From Laccaria trichodermophora (Eukaryota; Basidiomycota; Agaricomycetes; Agaricales; Hydnangiaceae), in contig JACTVC010000010.1 in the NCBI GenBank assembly GCA_018417955.1, forward strand, positions 632,763-696,762: a stretch of 64,000 nucleotides of DNA, read 5' to 3'. The position numbers were made by a program, and so were the translations under genes. The notes under the pieces were generated by a model. That model ran no database searches and was not told the DNA's origin. It worked only from the letters and a program-made list of their open reading frames with translations. Below are positions 1 to 10,893 of this stretch, one piece after another; the first letter of the stretch is position 1, and the number at the start of each line of letters is the position of its first letter.

Positions 1-1733
1 AATAAGGAGTCGGGTGGCGTACTTTCCGGGGTACTTCTCTCTAATCTTACGAGCAAAATATCTGGCCTGTTCAAGATTCGGAGATTTCGTTTCCAGCCAA
101 AGAAGGTCCGCGTAAGGAGCAAAAGCCATAGTACGGTTGATTGCGGCCTGATAGGTTGCACATCAAAAAAAAAAAAAGAAACTACAAAACAAAAAAACGC
201 TCTACCTCCACCCCTCCTGTGTAGTGATAGAACCCTTCTCTCGTTCGGGGTACTGCAAACATATCCTCCATCAAAGCAAAAAACTGCACCAAGGAATATC
301 ACCTACGGTCACAATCCCAGTAGACATTTTCTCCCAGAATATCAGCCGCAACTTCGCGAGCCTCACTGTTGGACTTTCCTGCTACCATTGAGAGGTACTT
401 TTTGTAGGCACCAGTTTTATCGACTATCTTCGATTTTTTGATAGTAGTTTCCACAACTTAAAAAAAGATGAGATTATTTTATGGGACTACGGCTAAAGTC
501 TTACCCTGATCAAAGGTGCACATTTCATGAGACTCAGTCCATTTCTTCTCGATTTGGTCCACCTGTGCCCCCGTTGCGCCCTGGGCCTCTGCTTCTCCTA
601 AAACCTGAGCAAGAGACTTGCTTCCCTTGGCCGTTGTACCCAAGATAAATTGATGATCCGCAACATCCACATTGGACGAGATGAGCTTCCCGGACTCAGA
701 GTCTGTGCGTGCTATAAGTAGCATCGTGGATTTCATCAAGTCAAGCTGAAACCTCGAGGCTACAAGGCGAGATATATGTGTTGAGGTTGGTACAAGAACT
801 TTCCCTCCCAAATGACCGCACTAGTCTAGTTAGAAGGGGCCGTTTGGGAAAAAACGGGTCAATTACCTTCTTCCCGCCATGTAACTGATCTTCCAAATGG
901 ATTGCAGAAGTGCCCTGTTTCCCTCGGACTGTTAGTCGCGTAGACGCTATTTAAGAAGTTATTATTCACAGATTCCGCAAAGAGTTTAACCAACTTCATG
1001 ACGGCGGAAACACCACCGTGTCTAAAGCAGATCAACAATGAAGGGGGTGTGGCGAACCTGGGTGACATACCCTGTGTCTGCATCAGCAATAATAGGCCTG
1101 AGGTAATCTATCTGCTCCATTTTTGCGCGTTGTTCTGGTGATGCTGACATTCGCTCATCATAATGTTTCTTGTCATGTAATTGTTGGGCGCGAAAAAGTC
1201 GATGGACTTGGTTCGGAACAGTCGTGTAGGGGTAATCTCTGTTGAATTCCTTCAATATTTCGTGAAGTTGCAACACAACTATTGACTCACCCCAGATCCG
1301 GCCCGACCTCGTTGTTTCCAGTAGTTAACACGCTAGAAGCTGCCCAACCTGACACGTACACAACCTCTTGGTGACGTGCCATCTGGGTCATTTGTACTGG
1401 GTCAATGGCACCCATAGTGTGTACTGGTTTTCCAGCAGCCGCAGCAGCCGTCAGTAGAGCAAAGAGCTTGTCCGCCAATAAGCTAGATGGGATAGGCAAG
1501 ACAGGGAGGGCGCCTTGTTTCGAGGCAACAGAAGCTGGAGAATACGGCCTCTTGATAGCAGCGAATCTGGGTTGAGCCATAAACTCTGTCATTTCATTCT
1601 TACGAGCCTCGAAGACGGCTGCCTCGTCATCAAGAGAAAGTGGTTGGACGGGAAGAGCAGGCACAACTTGGGCCGTTGAGATAAACCTCACGACATTGGA
1701 CATGAGTCCCAAGCTCTTCCGAGAACATAACAT
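1..1733 (-). CDS. ICL2: ICL2-type isocitrate / 2-methylisocitrate lyase, mitochondrial (3' end off window)
   Basis: Exons (minus): 1733-1291, 1238-1071, 1021-970, 914-867, 820-505, 456-313, 252-206, 147 to beyond 1; all phases join. The family cleaves isocitrate or 2-methylisocitrate to succinate plus glyoxylate or pyruvate. Visible motifs are [11 protein letters not shown], a YVSGW strand, DADTGHGG, and the catalytic KKCGH, which is assembled across the intron 866-821 (KK | CGH). The wording [18 protein letters not shown] and [11 protein letters not shown] resembles yeast mitochondrial Icl2 more than cytosolic Icl1. The N-terminus from ATG 1733 ([10 protein letters not shown], then [12 protein letters not shown]) is basic, hydroxylated and free of acids, like a mitochondrial presequence; ATG 1703 is the alternative start. 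I infer methylcitrate-cycle function (propionyl-CoA disposal). Substrate choice between the two lyase types cannot be settled from the sequence. Roughly the last 100-150 residues are missing. Confidence 0.9.
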
Positions 1734-2002
1734 ATCGGGGGAGCGTCTAACAAATGAGATGCAGATAAATACAGGACGACTTGGACGCGTTTGAAGACAT
1801 ACCTTCCAAGAATCTGCTTTCAACGCCTTCCGTGGGTCGGCACAAATGATAAAACCTGTGGGGTGGGTTCAGCCGGAACTAGCATCTAGCGACCCTGCCG
1901 ATATATTTCTGGCTACGAATTGTGGCTTGTTTGTCAACAACGTCTAATTGCGATGCTAACTCGCCTTCAACAACACTTTACATAAAGTACATTCCGTTTC
2001 CA

Positions 2003-4839
2003 ATGCCACGCAGTAAACGAAATCGTTCTCTATCCATTGTGTCTGAGAGCAGGAAGCGCTCCAGAAAATCAACTACGCAAGAGGTTATTCTTATTGACGA
2101 TTCAGATGACGAAGACGACTTGGCCGCCATTTTGGCACAAATCAAACAACAGGAAGAAAGCGAACGACTGGCCAAGGAGTTGCAAGGCAATTGGAACGAT
2201 GCTTCAGGGTCTAATAATCCAATCCTCATTGATGAGGACGACGAAGCATTGGCCAAGCGTTTGGCTCGAGAATGGGCAGACGAAGATGAAGAAATCGAGA
2301 TTTCTGCCATCCAGCCTGCGGCGATAGGGATGCCATCGTCGTCTAACGCAGCTTCGATCCCGTCACAACCTTCACTTGAGATTCATAAACCCCGGAAAGC
2401 GCCCGATCATGCCCAATCGCCTGACAAAAGTTTGATTGCTTTCCGGCAGCTATTTACAGCTACAAGAGCATGTAGCAAGTGCGGGAAAGATGTACCTTCC
2501 CCTCGCGGTCATGTAAGACAAATGATTCCAAGAACAGGAAGTTCTGATCGATTTTTCGACAGGTTATGTTTACGGGTAGTGACCCTCTTCCACCCAGTTT
2601 GACATCGCTCTTACACGCGCCATGTGCGGCATGTCGAACCAACCATTGTAGGGGTTGTTTCACTGTCATAGATTGTCCACCTTCTTGCAAAGGTCTTGCA
2701 AAGAATTCGGCGTGCTCAGTTTCCCGATGTTGCGCCGAAGGACGTGCTATAGCTGTTTTCGAAACTTTGGGCGGCTTCGACCGGCAATACAATGGCGAGC
2801 GTGCGACCTGTGACTCTCGAGCTTTAGCTACGTTATCCAAGAAAAGGGGGACAACAACTGGAACTGTCGGACCTGGAGGCACCGGCTATGGAACAGATTC
2901 ATACGGTGGCTACAGGGGTCGAGGAAGGGGTCGTAAACCTTCTGCTTCCGCTCCGCGCACTTCGAGAGTAGAAAAGCTTGCTGAGCACTGGGAAGAGATA
3001 CTGGTTCGTTCTATGAAAATACTTACAGAACTTTTACCAGCGCCCTACTCGGAAATGCCGGAAATGTATGATATGCTACCGCATGCATCGATAGGCCCAC
3101 TTTTGTCCATTTCTCAGATACCCAACCTCCTTGCGAGCTTGCTTTGCAACGATTCTGTGACCGATTGGATATCTCGAAGCGAGACGTACCACGCAATGTT
3201 ATCTTTGCTGCGGAGGTTGGCGGATTGTGAATTGACAATACAGGTTTTGATTGGGCAACGCCATGAAATGGCTTCCAGCTGTGGTCTTGAAACTTGGATG
3301 TGGGAAGAAGGTGAAATTACCTGGAGAATGGAAGCATATGGGGTAGTGGAAACCTCGACTCCTCTTCTTGACTTTTTCAAAAAATTGACGAAGCAGTCTG
3401 AGGCGTTCCTAAATGGCGCGTCTCAGATGATCGCAGAAGGTGGTGAAGACGGAGAGGTAGATGACACGATAATGAACGGGACGTCTTTGTGTGGTGATAT
3501 AATCGCCGCCAGAGACGATATGGAGCGAGTGATATCCATTATCGGACGACCTGCGGATCAGCAAGCGTCGACTTCTGCAAACCAGGGACCTTCCGCTAGC
3601 ACATCAAAGCGTAGGCGCGAAAGCGAAAAGGGGAAGGGGAAAGAAACTTCCGTAGAACTCGCAAGAGCATATGCATCTGCTTGCGAACGACTCGCGTTCA
3701 AACACGTCTTCCTGGCGGTGGAAGGCAAGGGCAAAGGAACGGGGTTATCTTACCCAAATTTCAACTACAGCGTACAATTAAATCAATCCCAAAACGCGAC
3801 GCGTAATCCCAAAGATCGACTTCACCTTGTGAAAGAGCTGGCTGTAACCGCGACAAGCCTGCCTCCCGGTGTGTGGGTACGTGTCGATGAAGTCCGAAAT
3901 GATGTCATGTACGACTGTCAATAACTCCGTATACTCTGCTTTTGGAACTGATTTTTCAAAAAGCAAGGTAATGATAGCGGGCCCGGAAGGTACACCCTAC
4001 GCCGGGGGTCTTTTTGAGTTTGACTGCTTCATGCCTCTGGACTATCCAAATTCCCCGCCTCTCTTTCATCTCAGAACCACTGGAGGGGGTACTGTTCGTT
4101 TCAATCCAAACTTGTACAACTGTGGAAAGGTCTGTCTTTCTCTCCTTGGTACATGGCCGGGGAGGTGAGTATTTCTTCCTCACCAATCATAACAGCACCA
4201 CTTAACGTTTTTGCAGACCAGAGGAACAGTGGTCCCCTAAATCTACACTTCTCCAGGTTCTTGTCAGCATTCAAAGTATGATACTCATCGACGCGCCTTA
4301 TTTCAATGAGTAAATTTCGCATCTAATTTGTGAATGTTTTGTTATCCTAATGATCCATCTTAGACCAGGGCATGGTAAAGCGAATTTAAACTCTTCCGTC
4401 AGCATTGAATATAACCGTAATATCTCGCTGCAAACCGTTCGCTGGGCCATCGTTGAATGGTTGAAGGAAGAGCACCGTAATGGTATCTGGGGGGTATGTC
4501 GGTCCCTCGCGTTGTTGCTCACACACGTTTCACACTATTTTAAGGATGTCATAGCATCCCATTTCAGCATTCAAGGGTCCCAGATTCGCCAAAGGTAAAC
4601 TTTCAATTTTCTGAGCGTGTATCCCACATTACTGAACGTTGCGTTGAAGGATCGCTGAATGGGCCTCGACAAACCCTGCGATGAGGTCTTACGCTGCCAG
4701 TCCTGAATTTCCGGGACGAGTATACGCCAATTACCCGGCACAGCACGCGCCAAAGAAAGGCGGCCTTGATTTAGTCCAGGAATTTGAAGAAGGCATTGAA
4801 AGGGTCAAAAAGTGGTTCTTTGAAGGTTTGGACTCATGA
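2003..4839 (+). CDS. BIRC6/UBE2O-type ubiquitin-conjugating enzyme with Cys-rich N-terminus
   Basis: Exons 2003-2512, 2563-3908, 3964-4164, 4217-4309, 4364-4493, 4545-4594, 4650-4839; 839 aa. The C-terminal UBC fold is clear: [42 protein letters not shown] with the catalytic Cys in KVCLS, then [14 protein letters not shown] and PYFNEPG. This long-loop pattern is that of the BIRC6/UBE2O class rather than the small E2s. The N-terminal third has acidic helices with LAKELQ and LAKRLAREW motifs that look like ubiquitin-interacting MIU helices. A Cys-rich block follows (about residues 155-245: CSKCG, CAAC, HCRGC, CPPSC, SRCCAEG), resembling a RING/IBR-type zinc module. Start: the first in-frame ATG is 2003; the upstream frame has only a GTG. 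The 3909-3963 intron has a weak acceptor. Role inferred: a combined E2/E3-like enzyme; substrates unknown. Confidence 0.85.
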
Positions 4840-5181
4840 GGTGATGTAAATAATGCAATACAAGTTAATTATGCTGAGAAGCGTATGACCTTCTCTTACT
4901 GGCCGAGGATTTAAGTACTCTACTTCGTCAACTCTCGCCTTCCCCGAATGTTTATGTTGGGCCTTCCAAGGGCAAAACTGGAAATAACCTTCATCCAGCC
5001 GCCGTTGTTTCACGTCACGCCAACTCCGCGTCATACCGTCGGTTAAATGTACTGTTGTCTCCGAGCTATTGTCGGATGGAGATGAATACGCGTTTAGCCT
5101 TCTTCGATCATTATACCCGCGCGCTGAAGGTAGGGCACTTATAAGGGACCATGACCCCAGCTCTCTGCAGAGGCATCTTCT
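4840..5181. other. Intergenic, 342 bp
   Basis: Lies between the E2 gene and the unknown gene at 5182. I see no coding signal; it should hold the 3' UTR of the first and the promoter of the second. Confidence 0.6.
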
Positions 5182-6195
5182 ATGGCTCATCCGTTTATCA
5201 TGACATCCTCGTCGACGCTTATGCACGCATCTCTTGCGTATCTCTCTCACGAAGTTATCACGCTGGACTCCATTATCCGCGACCACTCTGCAACATTAGC
5301 ACCTACCACGAAAACCTACCTCCCGACTGAACTTCTCATCCTCATCCGTGCCGACCTCTTTTCTATAATTGCCCAACAACTCGTCGCCGAATCCGCTGCT
5401 GCTCTTCTGGAGTATGAAGAGGCGCTCCGAGCACTTCTTTGCGTCGATTGCGCCGAGTACAACCAGGACATTTACGGTCCAGATGTTTGGCAATGGGAAC
5501 ATTTTTCTGGTCCATGCATGTGTGTCACGGGCAAGTATAAAGTGCAGCAGAGTTATCGCCGCAGGAGAACCGATACCAACCCTAAACAGTTTTTTAACTC
5601 GGAGCACTGGCTCGAAGCACGCATGTCGCGCGTAGCCCTTCGTTTTCGTCATAATCAACGGAGATCATCCTCGGGATATATCTGGGACATTGTCGCGGAC
5701 GTACTGCGCAAGTACGGGTGTGAGGTTGCTCACCTGAGTGATAGGGATGCCCCAAGTAATGGGCAGGGTCGCGGTACCATGACCGCGATAGGTTGGTCAC
5801 GCGTTGGCCTCAATCATGACCAGGTCCAAATCACTATTCCAGAAGATCGACGCTCAGGCGATTCCTGGATGATCCAAGCCATCCTTCTTCGCGCGAACAG
5901 GGAACTCCGATTGGGCCAAAGATACCCAGACCTTTTCCATCGAACCCGGGATGCACTTCCCCCGAACATGTGTATGTCACTCAACGCAGGTTTATCGCGT
6001 TGTGAGAACCATCGATCGTCGCTTTGCCATCGATATCCTAACATTGACATCGCCTGGACTGACCCATTTCTTCACTGTTTGCGCTTCTTCGCGAATGGCT
6101 TCTCTGCTTGTCTTTCACTTCTCGCAACTCTGACCACCCTAGCTCTAGCAATCTTGTGCTTTTATTCGAAACCAAAATCCCTACGTATGATATAA
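5182..6195 (+). CDS. Hypothetical protein with C-terminal membrane anchor
   Basis: Intronless ORF of 337 aa starting at ATG 5182, which is unusual among these intron-rich neighbours. I do not recognise a characterised family. The middle has LPTELLILIRADLF followed by a short Cys/Trp block (CVDCAEYNQDIYGPDVWQWE, then SGPCMC), which could bind a metal or be a lineage motif. The last 45 residues hold one hydrophobic segment (SACLSLLATLTTLALAILCFY) and a short basic tail, so a tail-anchored protein is plausible. There is no signal peptide. The open frame and family-like wording suggest a real Agaricomycete-restricted gene, but no function can be given. Confidence 0.65.
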   Translation: MAHPFIMTSSSTLMHASLAYLSHEVITLDSIIRDHSATLAPTTKTYLPTELLILIRADLFSIIAQQLVAESAAALLEYEEALRALLCVDCAEYNQDIYGPDVWQWEHFSGPCMCVTGKYKVQQSYRRRRTDTNPKQFFNSEHWLEARMSRVALRFRHNQRRSSSGYIWDIVADVLRKYGCEVAHLSDRDAPSNGQGRGTMTAIGWSRVGLNHDQVQITIPEDRRSGDSWMIQAILLRANRELRLGQRYPDLFHRTRDALPPNMCMSLNAGLSRCENHRSSLCHRYPNIDIAWTDPFLHCLRFFANGFSACLSLLATLTTLALAILCFYSKPKSLRMI

Positions 6196-6684
6196 TAATT
6201 AGCTATCACTTATAACCGTTAAGTTTCTGTATTTTTATATCACCTCGGACTGAGGAATTAATCAATTGAGGTGTCAATCCAAAACCTGAAGTGGGAAAAT
6301 TGGAGTCAGATTTTTTGATTAATGAGACCCTAATCAATCTATGTACTGCTACATATGAGATGCGCTGGTGTATTATTACGGTTACTAGAAGTCAAGCACG
6401 TATCAAGGCTAGCGGGATCGAGGAAGGTGCAGAACTGATTAAAACAGTTGTGCCGAGAGAGTAGTGACGATACGTCCGAACCAGCGTGGAGAGGTGAAGG
6501 GCACCGCGGAGGAGGGGTGGAATAATTGCTGTATGAGTGGTGTGGACTTTTTTCTTTTCTTTTTTTTCGAGTGCACGTATATATGTACCCTAAAATATAT
6601 AGATAAATAGATACTAAGAGAAGGTGAGCGTTCGCATTCGCTGTCAATGATCAAGAAATTACGCACAATACTACTTTTGATTGG
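6196..6684. other. Intergenic, 489 bp
   Basis: Convergent region between the anchor protein and the homeodomain gene. It is AT-rich, with a T-rich run near 6547-6570 and a TATA/GATA-like tract near 6580-6615. No gene seen; probably two 3' UTRs. Confidence 0.6.
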
Positions 6685-8339
6685 TTAGTGAACACTATGT
6701 TGATGGAAGCTGAGGAGCAAAAGTGCGTCTTCGAATTTGATGTCAGAATATGTAGCTGAGCGTTTTTCGAATTCTGCATAATATGCAGGCTCGTTGAAAG
6801 AAGTAAAGCCTTCGATGGCGAGATGAGAGTTTGAAGGCGGAGGAGGAGGGGACGGTGAGGCTTCTGGGGAGGGAGTCACTGCCTCTTGAAACTCATCTTC
6901 ACTTCCTATGTCGGAATGCATGTCATAATCAAACGGCTCCAAGTCCATAGATTCGTCATTTAGAGATGATGACGAGGAACCGAAAGACGGTGTACCAAAG
7001 TGGGAATCGAAAGCAGAGTAAGAGATTCGTCCGCCGAACCCATCGTAATCGTCGTCGTCAGCACTTCCTGACCTTTTGGTCCGTTTTCTCGCTGTTTGAC
7101 GGAGATTTCGGAACCAATTTGTTACCTTGCCAACATCCCTAAGAGTACTCAAGTCAGCCATCATTGCAATCTTCGAGATACCGACCACATACATTCCAAT
7201 TTCAAGCGCCAAAGCAGATCGCTCTTCAATCGTCGGAGTTGGGGTTTTCATGAACAGATCCTTCAGTGCGTCGAGCTGGAAGGGTTCAGGACGGGATCTC
7301 CTTGGTCTTGAGAAGGTTGTGCCTGGGCCACCATATGAAACTGAACTTCGCCCAAAAGATCTGCGCGGGATATAATCTTCCATCGATGGTGAGACACTCG
7401 GAGATCTCAGTATACCAGCAGGCCGAATGGAAAAGGGGTAGGTGGGGGCGTAAGGCATCTGCGGCGGAACTAACGACGGATGGTGTGACGGAGGGGGGAA
7501 AGCTGAGTACTGCCTTGATTCGCGATATCCTGACCTCGAAGATGGCAGTGTGCACATGTCGATTTCGTCCTCTTTTTTCTTCTTGGCTAGGCTGCGTTGA
7601 TTCTGAAACCAATTTGCGACGCTTTGATATCGCCTATTGTTGATTGAGTTTTTCTTCAAAAACGACGAAGAAAAAATACCACACACATTCCAATGCGTCT
7701 GGAAAGCACTTGTCTCTGTTCTGTTGTTGGATGGGGGTTAATGTTGTACAATTTTTTGAGCTCTTCTGTCTGTTCAGTAGTAGGTCGCATGCGCATTCTG
7801 CGGGGCATTGTATCTGAGTCCAGGAAAAGGGTGTGATCTTGACTACCAGAGTAAAACGATGAAAAACTTTCGGATGGAACATCCGATTCAAATGGAATGT
7901 CTATGGAAGAATACTCTTCGTCGTGAAAATCGTCAAACTCTGCAAGATGATGCGGGTTTGGTGGTGAATCGGAAGAATAGACTCCTGGTGCGGCATTGAC
8001 GGGAAAAACATCCGAGACAGCATTACGAGCTCTTTTCTTGGAGGAAGCCCGTTTATTTTGAAACCAAGCGTTGACTGTCTTTGTCTCCCTAAGGAAAAGG
8101 TAATCAGTAAAAGAAAACGGCAGGAGGAAGAAATCTACAGACATCCCAAGTCGTTCTGCTAAAGCTGTGCGCACGTCCAGCGGAGGATGTTCATTTTTAT
8201 CAAACAACTCATTTAGAGCCGCCAACTGGGCAGGGGAATGGCGATGTCTCGGTTTCTTTTGAGAGGTATTCTGGGGAGGAGTTGGAGGAAGAGAGTTGGC
8301 AGTGGGCCGTGACCAAGAATCTGAGTGAACGGCGTCCAT
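6685..8339 (-). CDS. Triple-homeodomain protein
   Basis: Exons (minus) 8339-8143, 8088-7687, 7633-7193, 7138-6685; 497 aa. Three homeodomain-like segments are visible. HD1 starts KKPRHRHSPAQLAALNELF and ends VNAWFQNKRASSKKR. HD2 starts RMRPTTEQTEELKKLY and ends VANWFQNQRSLAKKK. HD3 starts RPRRSRPEPFQLDALKDLF and ends VTNWFRNLRQTARKR. All keep the WFxN recognition-helix core; HD3 has R for Q and L for K, so its DNA contacts may differ. Each is cut by an intron at the same place, phase 2 within the Met codon of (L/I)GM just before helix 3. The C-terminal 150 residues are acidic and Ser-rich. The start is ATG 8339; upstream in frame there is only TTG. Presumed nuclear DNA-binding regulator. It lacks the paired divergent HD1/HD2 gene layout and the MIP1 neighbour of a mating-type A locus. 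Confidence 0.85.
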
Positions 8340-8426
8340 GGGGGAAGGTGGAGGACGGAAGAGAAAGAGGGGAGAGGTAGAAAACGGCAAGAGAAGGGGA
8401 TTTTGAATGGATGAGGATGATTGAGA

Positions 8427-8645
8427 TTATGTATTACAAAACTCTCCATTTATCACAGATCGCTTAAGGCAACTTTGATAGTCGTCCCTGCTTTCCCACG
8501 CCAACCCTGACACAATAAATATCATTGCTAAAGATGCCGATACGGCGATGCCATCACGACGACGAGGAAGCAAGACGAGTGCAGCACTCAAGGCCAACAT
8601 AAGGCAGCCGATTGGTCTCAGCCGCATATGCACCGCCGAGAACAT
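8427..8645 (-). CDS. Possible small two-helix membrane protein
   Basis: ORF of 72 aa from ATG 8645 with two hydrophobic stretches (IGCLMLALSAALVLLP and IAVSASLAMIFIVSGLAW) around a basic RRRDG turn. It lies between the homeodomain gene start and the pantothenate kinase stop, on the same strand. I recognise no family and see no intron. It could be a real small gene or chance hydrophobic frame within UTRs. Confidence 0.3.
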   Translation of the reverse strand: MFSAVHMRLRPIGCLMLALSAALVLLPRRRDGIAVSASLAMIFIVSGLAWESRDDYQSCLKRSVINGEFCNT

Positions 8646-8763
8646 CGACGGATGCGGAGCAGAAGTGGATTTAAGAGGAGATTGTGCAAAATGATATATA
8701 CAGTGTATCCGTAGAATGGGGTAATGCAAATAAAGATGTAGTGTCACATACTTGGGTTCTCTC

Positions 8764-10547
8764 CTACTCCGCCTCCTCGGGCTCGATGTTTCTTATCCAG
8801 GCCCCAATTGATCCTCTATCTGGTTCGTCAGGTCAGTGGAGATCATGAGGGTCAAGGTACGTACAGGAATCCTTCGTGCCGGAGGAACAAAGCTCGCTTC
8901 GTTCCCTTACTCCAGAAACGAATCGCATATGAGAGCGTAGAAATGGTAGCTGCGTGTCCTGCAACATCATCATGAGTGCACAAACGAAATCATCAATGTG
9001 TTTACACATGCCTCGAATAAAACATCCGCCAAAGTATATTCTATCGAGGTTGTACTTTTCTGCATTCATGTACCTGGGGTATCAGTTGATCAGTCCGTCG
9101 TTCTTGAGCTCAAAATCAAGACTCACGCGATCTGACCGATGTTGTTAGAGACGGCATACAGAAGGCTCTTGCTGATATCCTCGGCTGAGAACTTCTTCTT
9201 CTCTCCGCCCTTTTTGAAGACTTTGCCAAACGTACTCGCGATCATTGTCGATTTCAAGCCGAGCTTGCTATAGTCTTGTCCGTAGATATCTCCGACCAGC
9301 ATATCAACGGTGGAGTTGTCCCCTCGTTCAGAGATTGCAAGCATTTCTAATTGACTGTGAGCAATGAGCAATAGATCAGTCAGGACGGAACAGACCGTCA
9401 AAGGTAGTTGCAGGCGTTAGTAGGCTGAGGAGACCCCATAGCGTACCCCCACCTAAACTTGTCCCGCTCACGCGCTCAAAGCTACCGTCCTCGTCCACTT
9501 TGATAATGGATACACCAGAACCGATATTAACGAGCAGGCAAGGCAATTGCGTTGTTGGATGATGCTCGAATGTGACACCATATGCTGGAGGGTTAGGACT
9601 CGGTCGTTCAAGCGGTGGATTTCCGGTAGAATCAGCGGCTTTTAGTGCCGAAGCAGTCGATGGATGAGAGACGGATTGGATGAGCTCATCTGAGAAGTAA
9701 TACGCCTCATCCGGGATGAGGGTGATAAACTTCAAACCTTCAATCAGACAAGCCATCTCGTCCTCTCTCCTTACTTCCACACGCAATTCCCCCCTGAACA
9801 ATTCGTAAAATTTGTGCGCACCACCCCCAGTGGCCATAATTTTCACTCCCTTGCGCATATCGTCTATCGAAACCCCATTGACATTCGCGGACCGTTCGAT
9901 AAGTGATTGGATGAACTCGACGCAGTCATTGATGTTGTCAGTCTCGAATCGTTCGAAATTGAGGGACCCTCCAGGAAAATGCTGTACCTTCCGGCGAAGG
10001 AAAGACTCCCGCAGCAGCCCGTGATCAATGCCGGATAGGCTATTCACAGCATGGTGAGGGTGATCCAAAATTAGCGGCGTGAGAGCACCATTGTGTTTGC
10101 TGTTGGATGGGGCGGATGACGAGGAGCAAGTGCTGCTTGTGTCATCCAAGGGAGAAATCGAACGAGAGCTGGATACGTCATTGGCAGTGCTGGACACACG
10201 AGTCGCGGGAAGAGATGGCGATGATGGAGGTTCAGGGGAGCGGGTGAAATAAACAACTTTTGCTAAGGACCCACCAACCTGGTTTGTCGACGAGTGGGTG
10301 AACAGGCGCGCAGGAGCAGAGTGAAAAAGGAGCAACGTACGTCCACCGCAATGTGGGAGACGGGTTCGATGTAATTGGGGAGATATATCCCTCGACTGTC
10401 CCTGGTCTTGCGCCAACGTCAATCATGGTCCGGTGAGAGGGAGGGGACATGACGATATAATACCTCTGGCGATTCTTCCGACAGGATTACGGCCCCTCGT
10501 GTGTCTACATGAATAACTTTGGCCGAGGGGAGGGATGGAATGGACAT
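8764..10547 (-). CDS. CAB1: Pantothenate kinase, eukaryotic type II
   Basis: Exons (minus) 10547-10464, 10406-10341, 10278-9396, 9346-9127, 9073-9012, 8958-8865, 8815-8764; 486 aa. The enzyme phosphorylates pantothenate with ATP, the first and controlling step of CoA synthesis. The ASKHA-fold landmarks of eukaryotic PanK are present: V(D)VGGSLAKVVYF (phosphate 1), KIMATGGGAHKF, LLVNIGSGVS and GTSLGGGT, VDMLVGDIYG, SNNIGQIAY, RIYFGGCFIRGH, and FWSKGTKRALFLRHEGFL near the end. A Ser-rich insert (about residues 60-105) separates the first strand from the rest. The intron 9011-8959 must use a GC donor (G|GCATGT): the overlapping GT donor would create TGA across the junction. Cytosolic. Confidence 0.95.
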
Positions 10548-10893
10548 TGTCACCGTGCGTTGCAGGGGTTATAGATGGTCAAACCGTTTCTTTTTTGTTG
10601 TGCGAAATAGATTATTAGGGTATCAGTGAGCAATGTTCGGCATTTGGCAGGGGGGCGACGAGGAAAGAGACAGATATCATGCGACTTTCTGGTTGTCCAA
10701 AACACCGACACCGGTCAGCGGCACACCCAACCCCGAGTAGTGAAAGTGCACTAGACAGGGGCTATGTTGGGGCGGATACGGGCAAATACCTGTGTGCCGA
10801 GTGTTCTATATTCCTACATCATCGGCCTGTGTTCAGATCCACGATGGTATTAGGCCAGAAAAAACTACTATGTACCCTACAGAAAACACAACC
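10548..10893. other. Intergenic, 346 bp
   Basis: Between the pantothenate kinase start and the gamma-COP stop, both on minus. No coding signal; expected to hold the kinase promoter and the coatomer 3' UTR. Confidence 0.6.

Noticed and set aside
6685..8339. Mating-type A (HD) locus
   Set aside because: Only one gene, with three homeodomains, no divergent HD1/HD2 pair and no MIP1 neighbour; a mating role is not supported.
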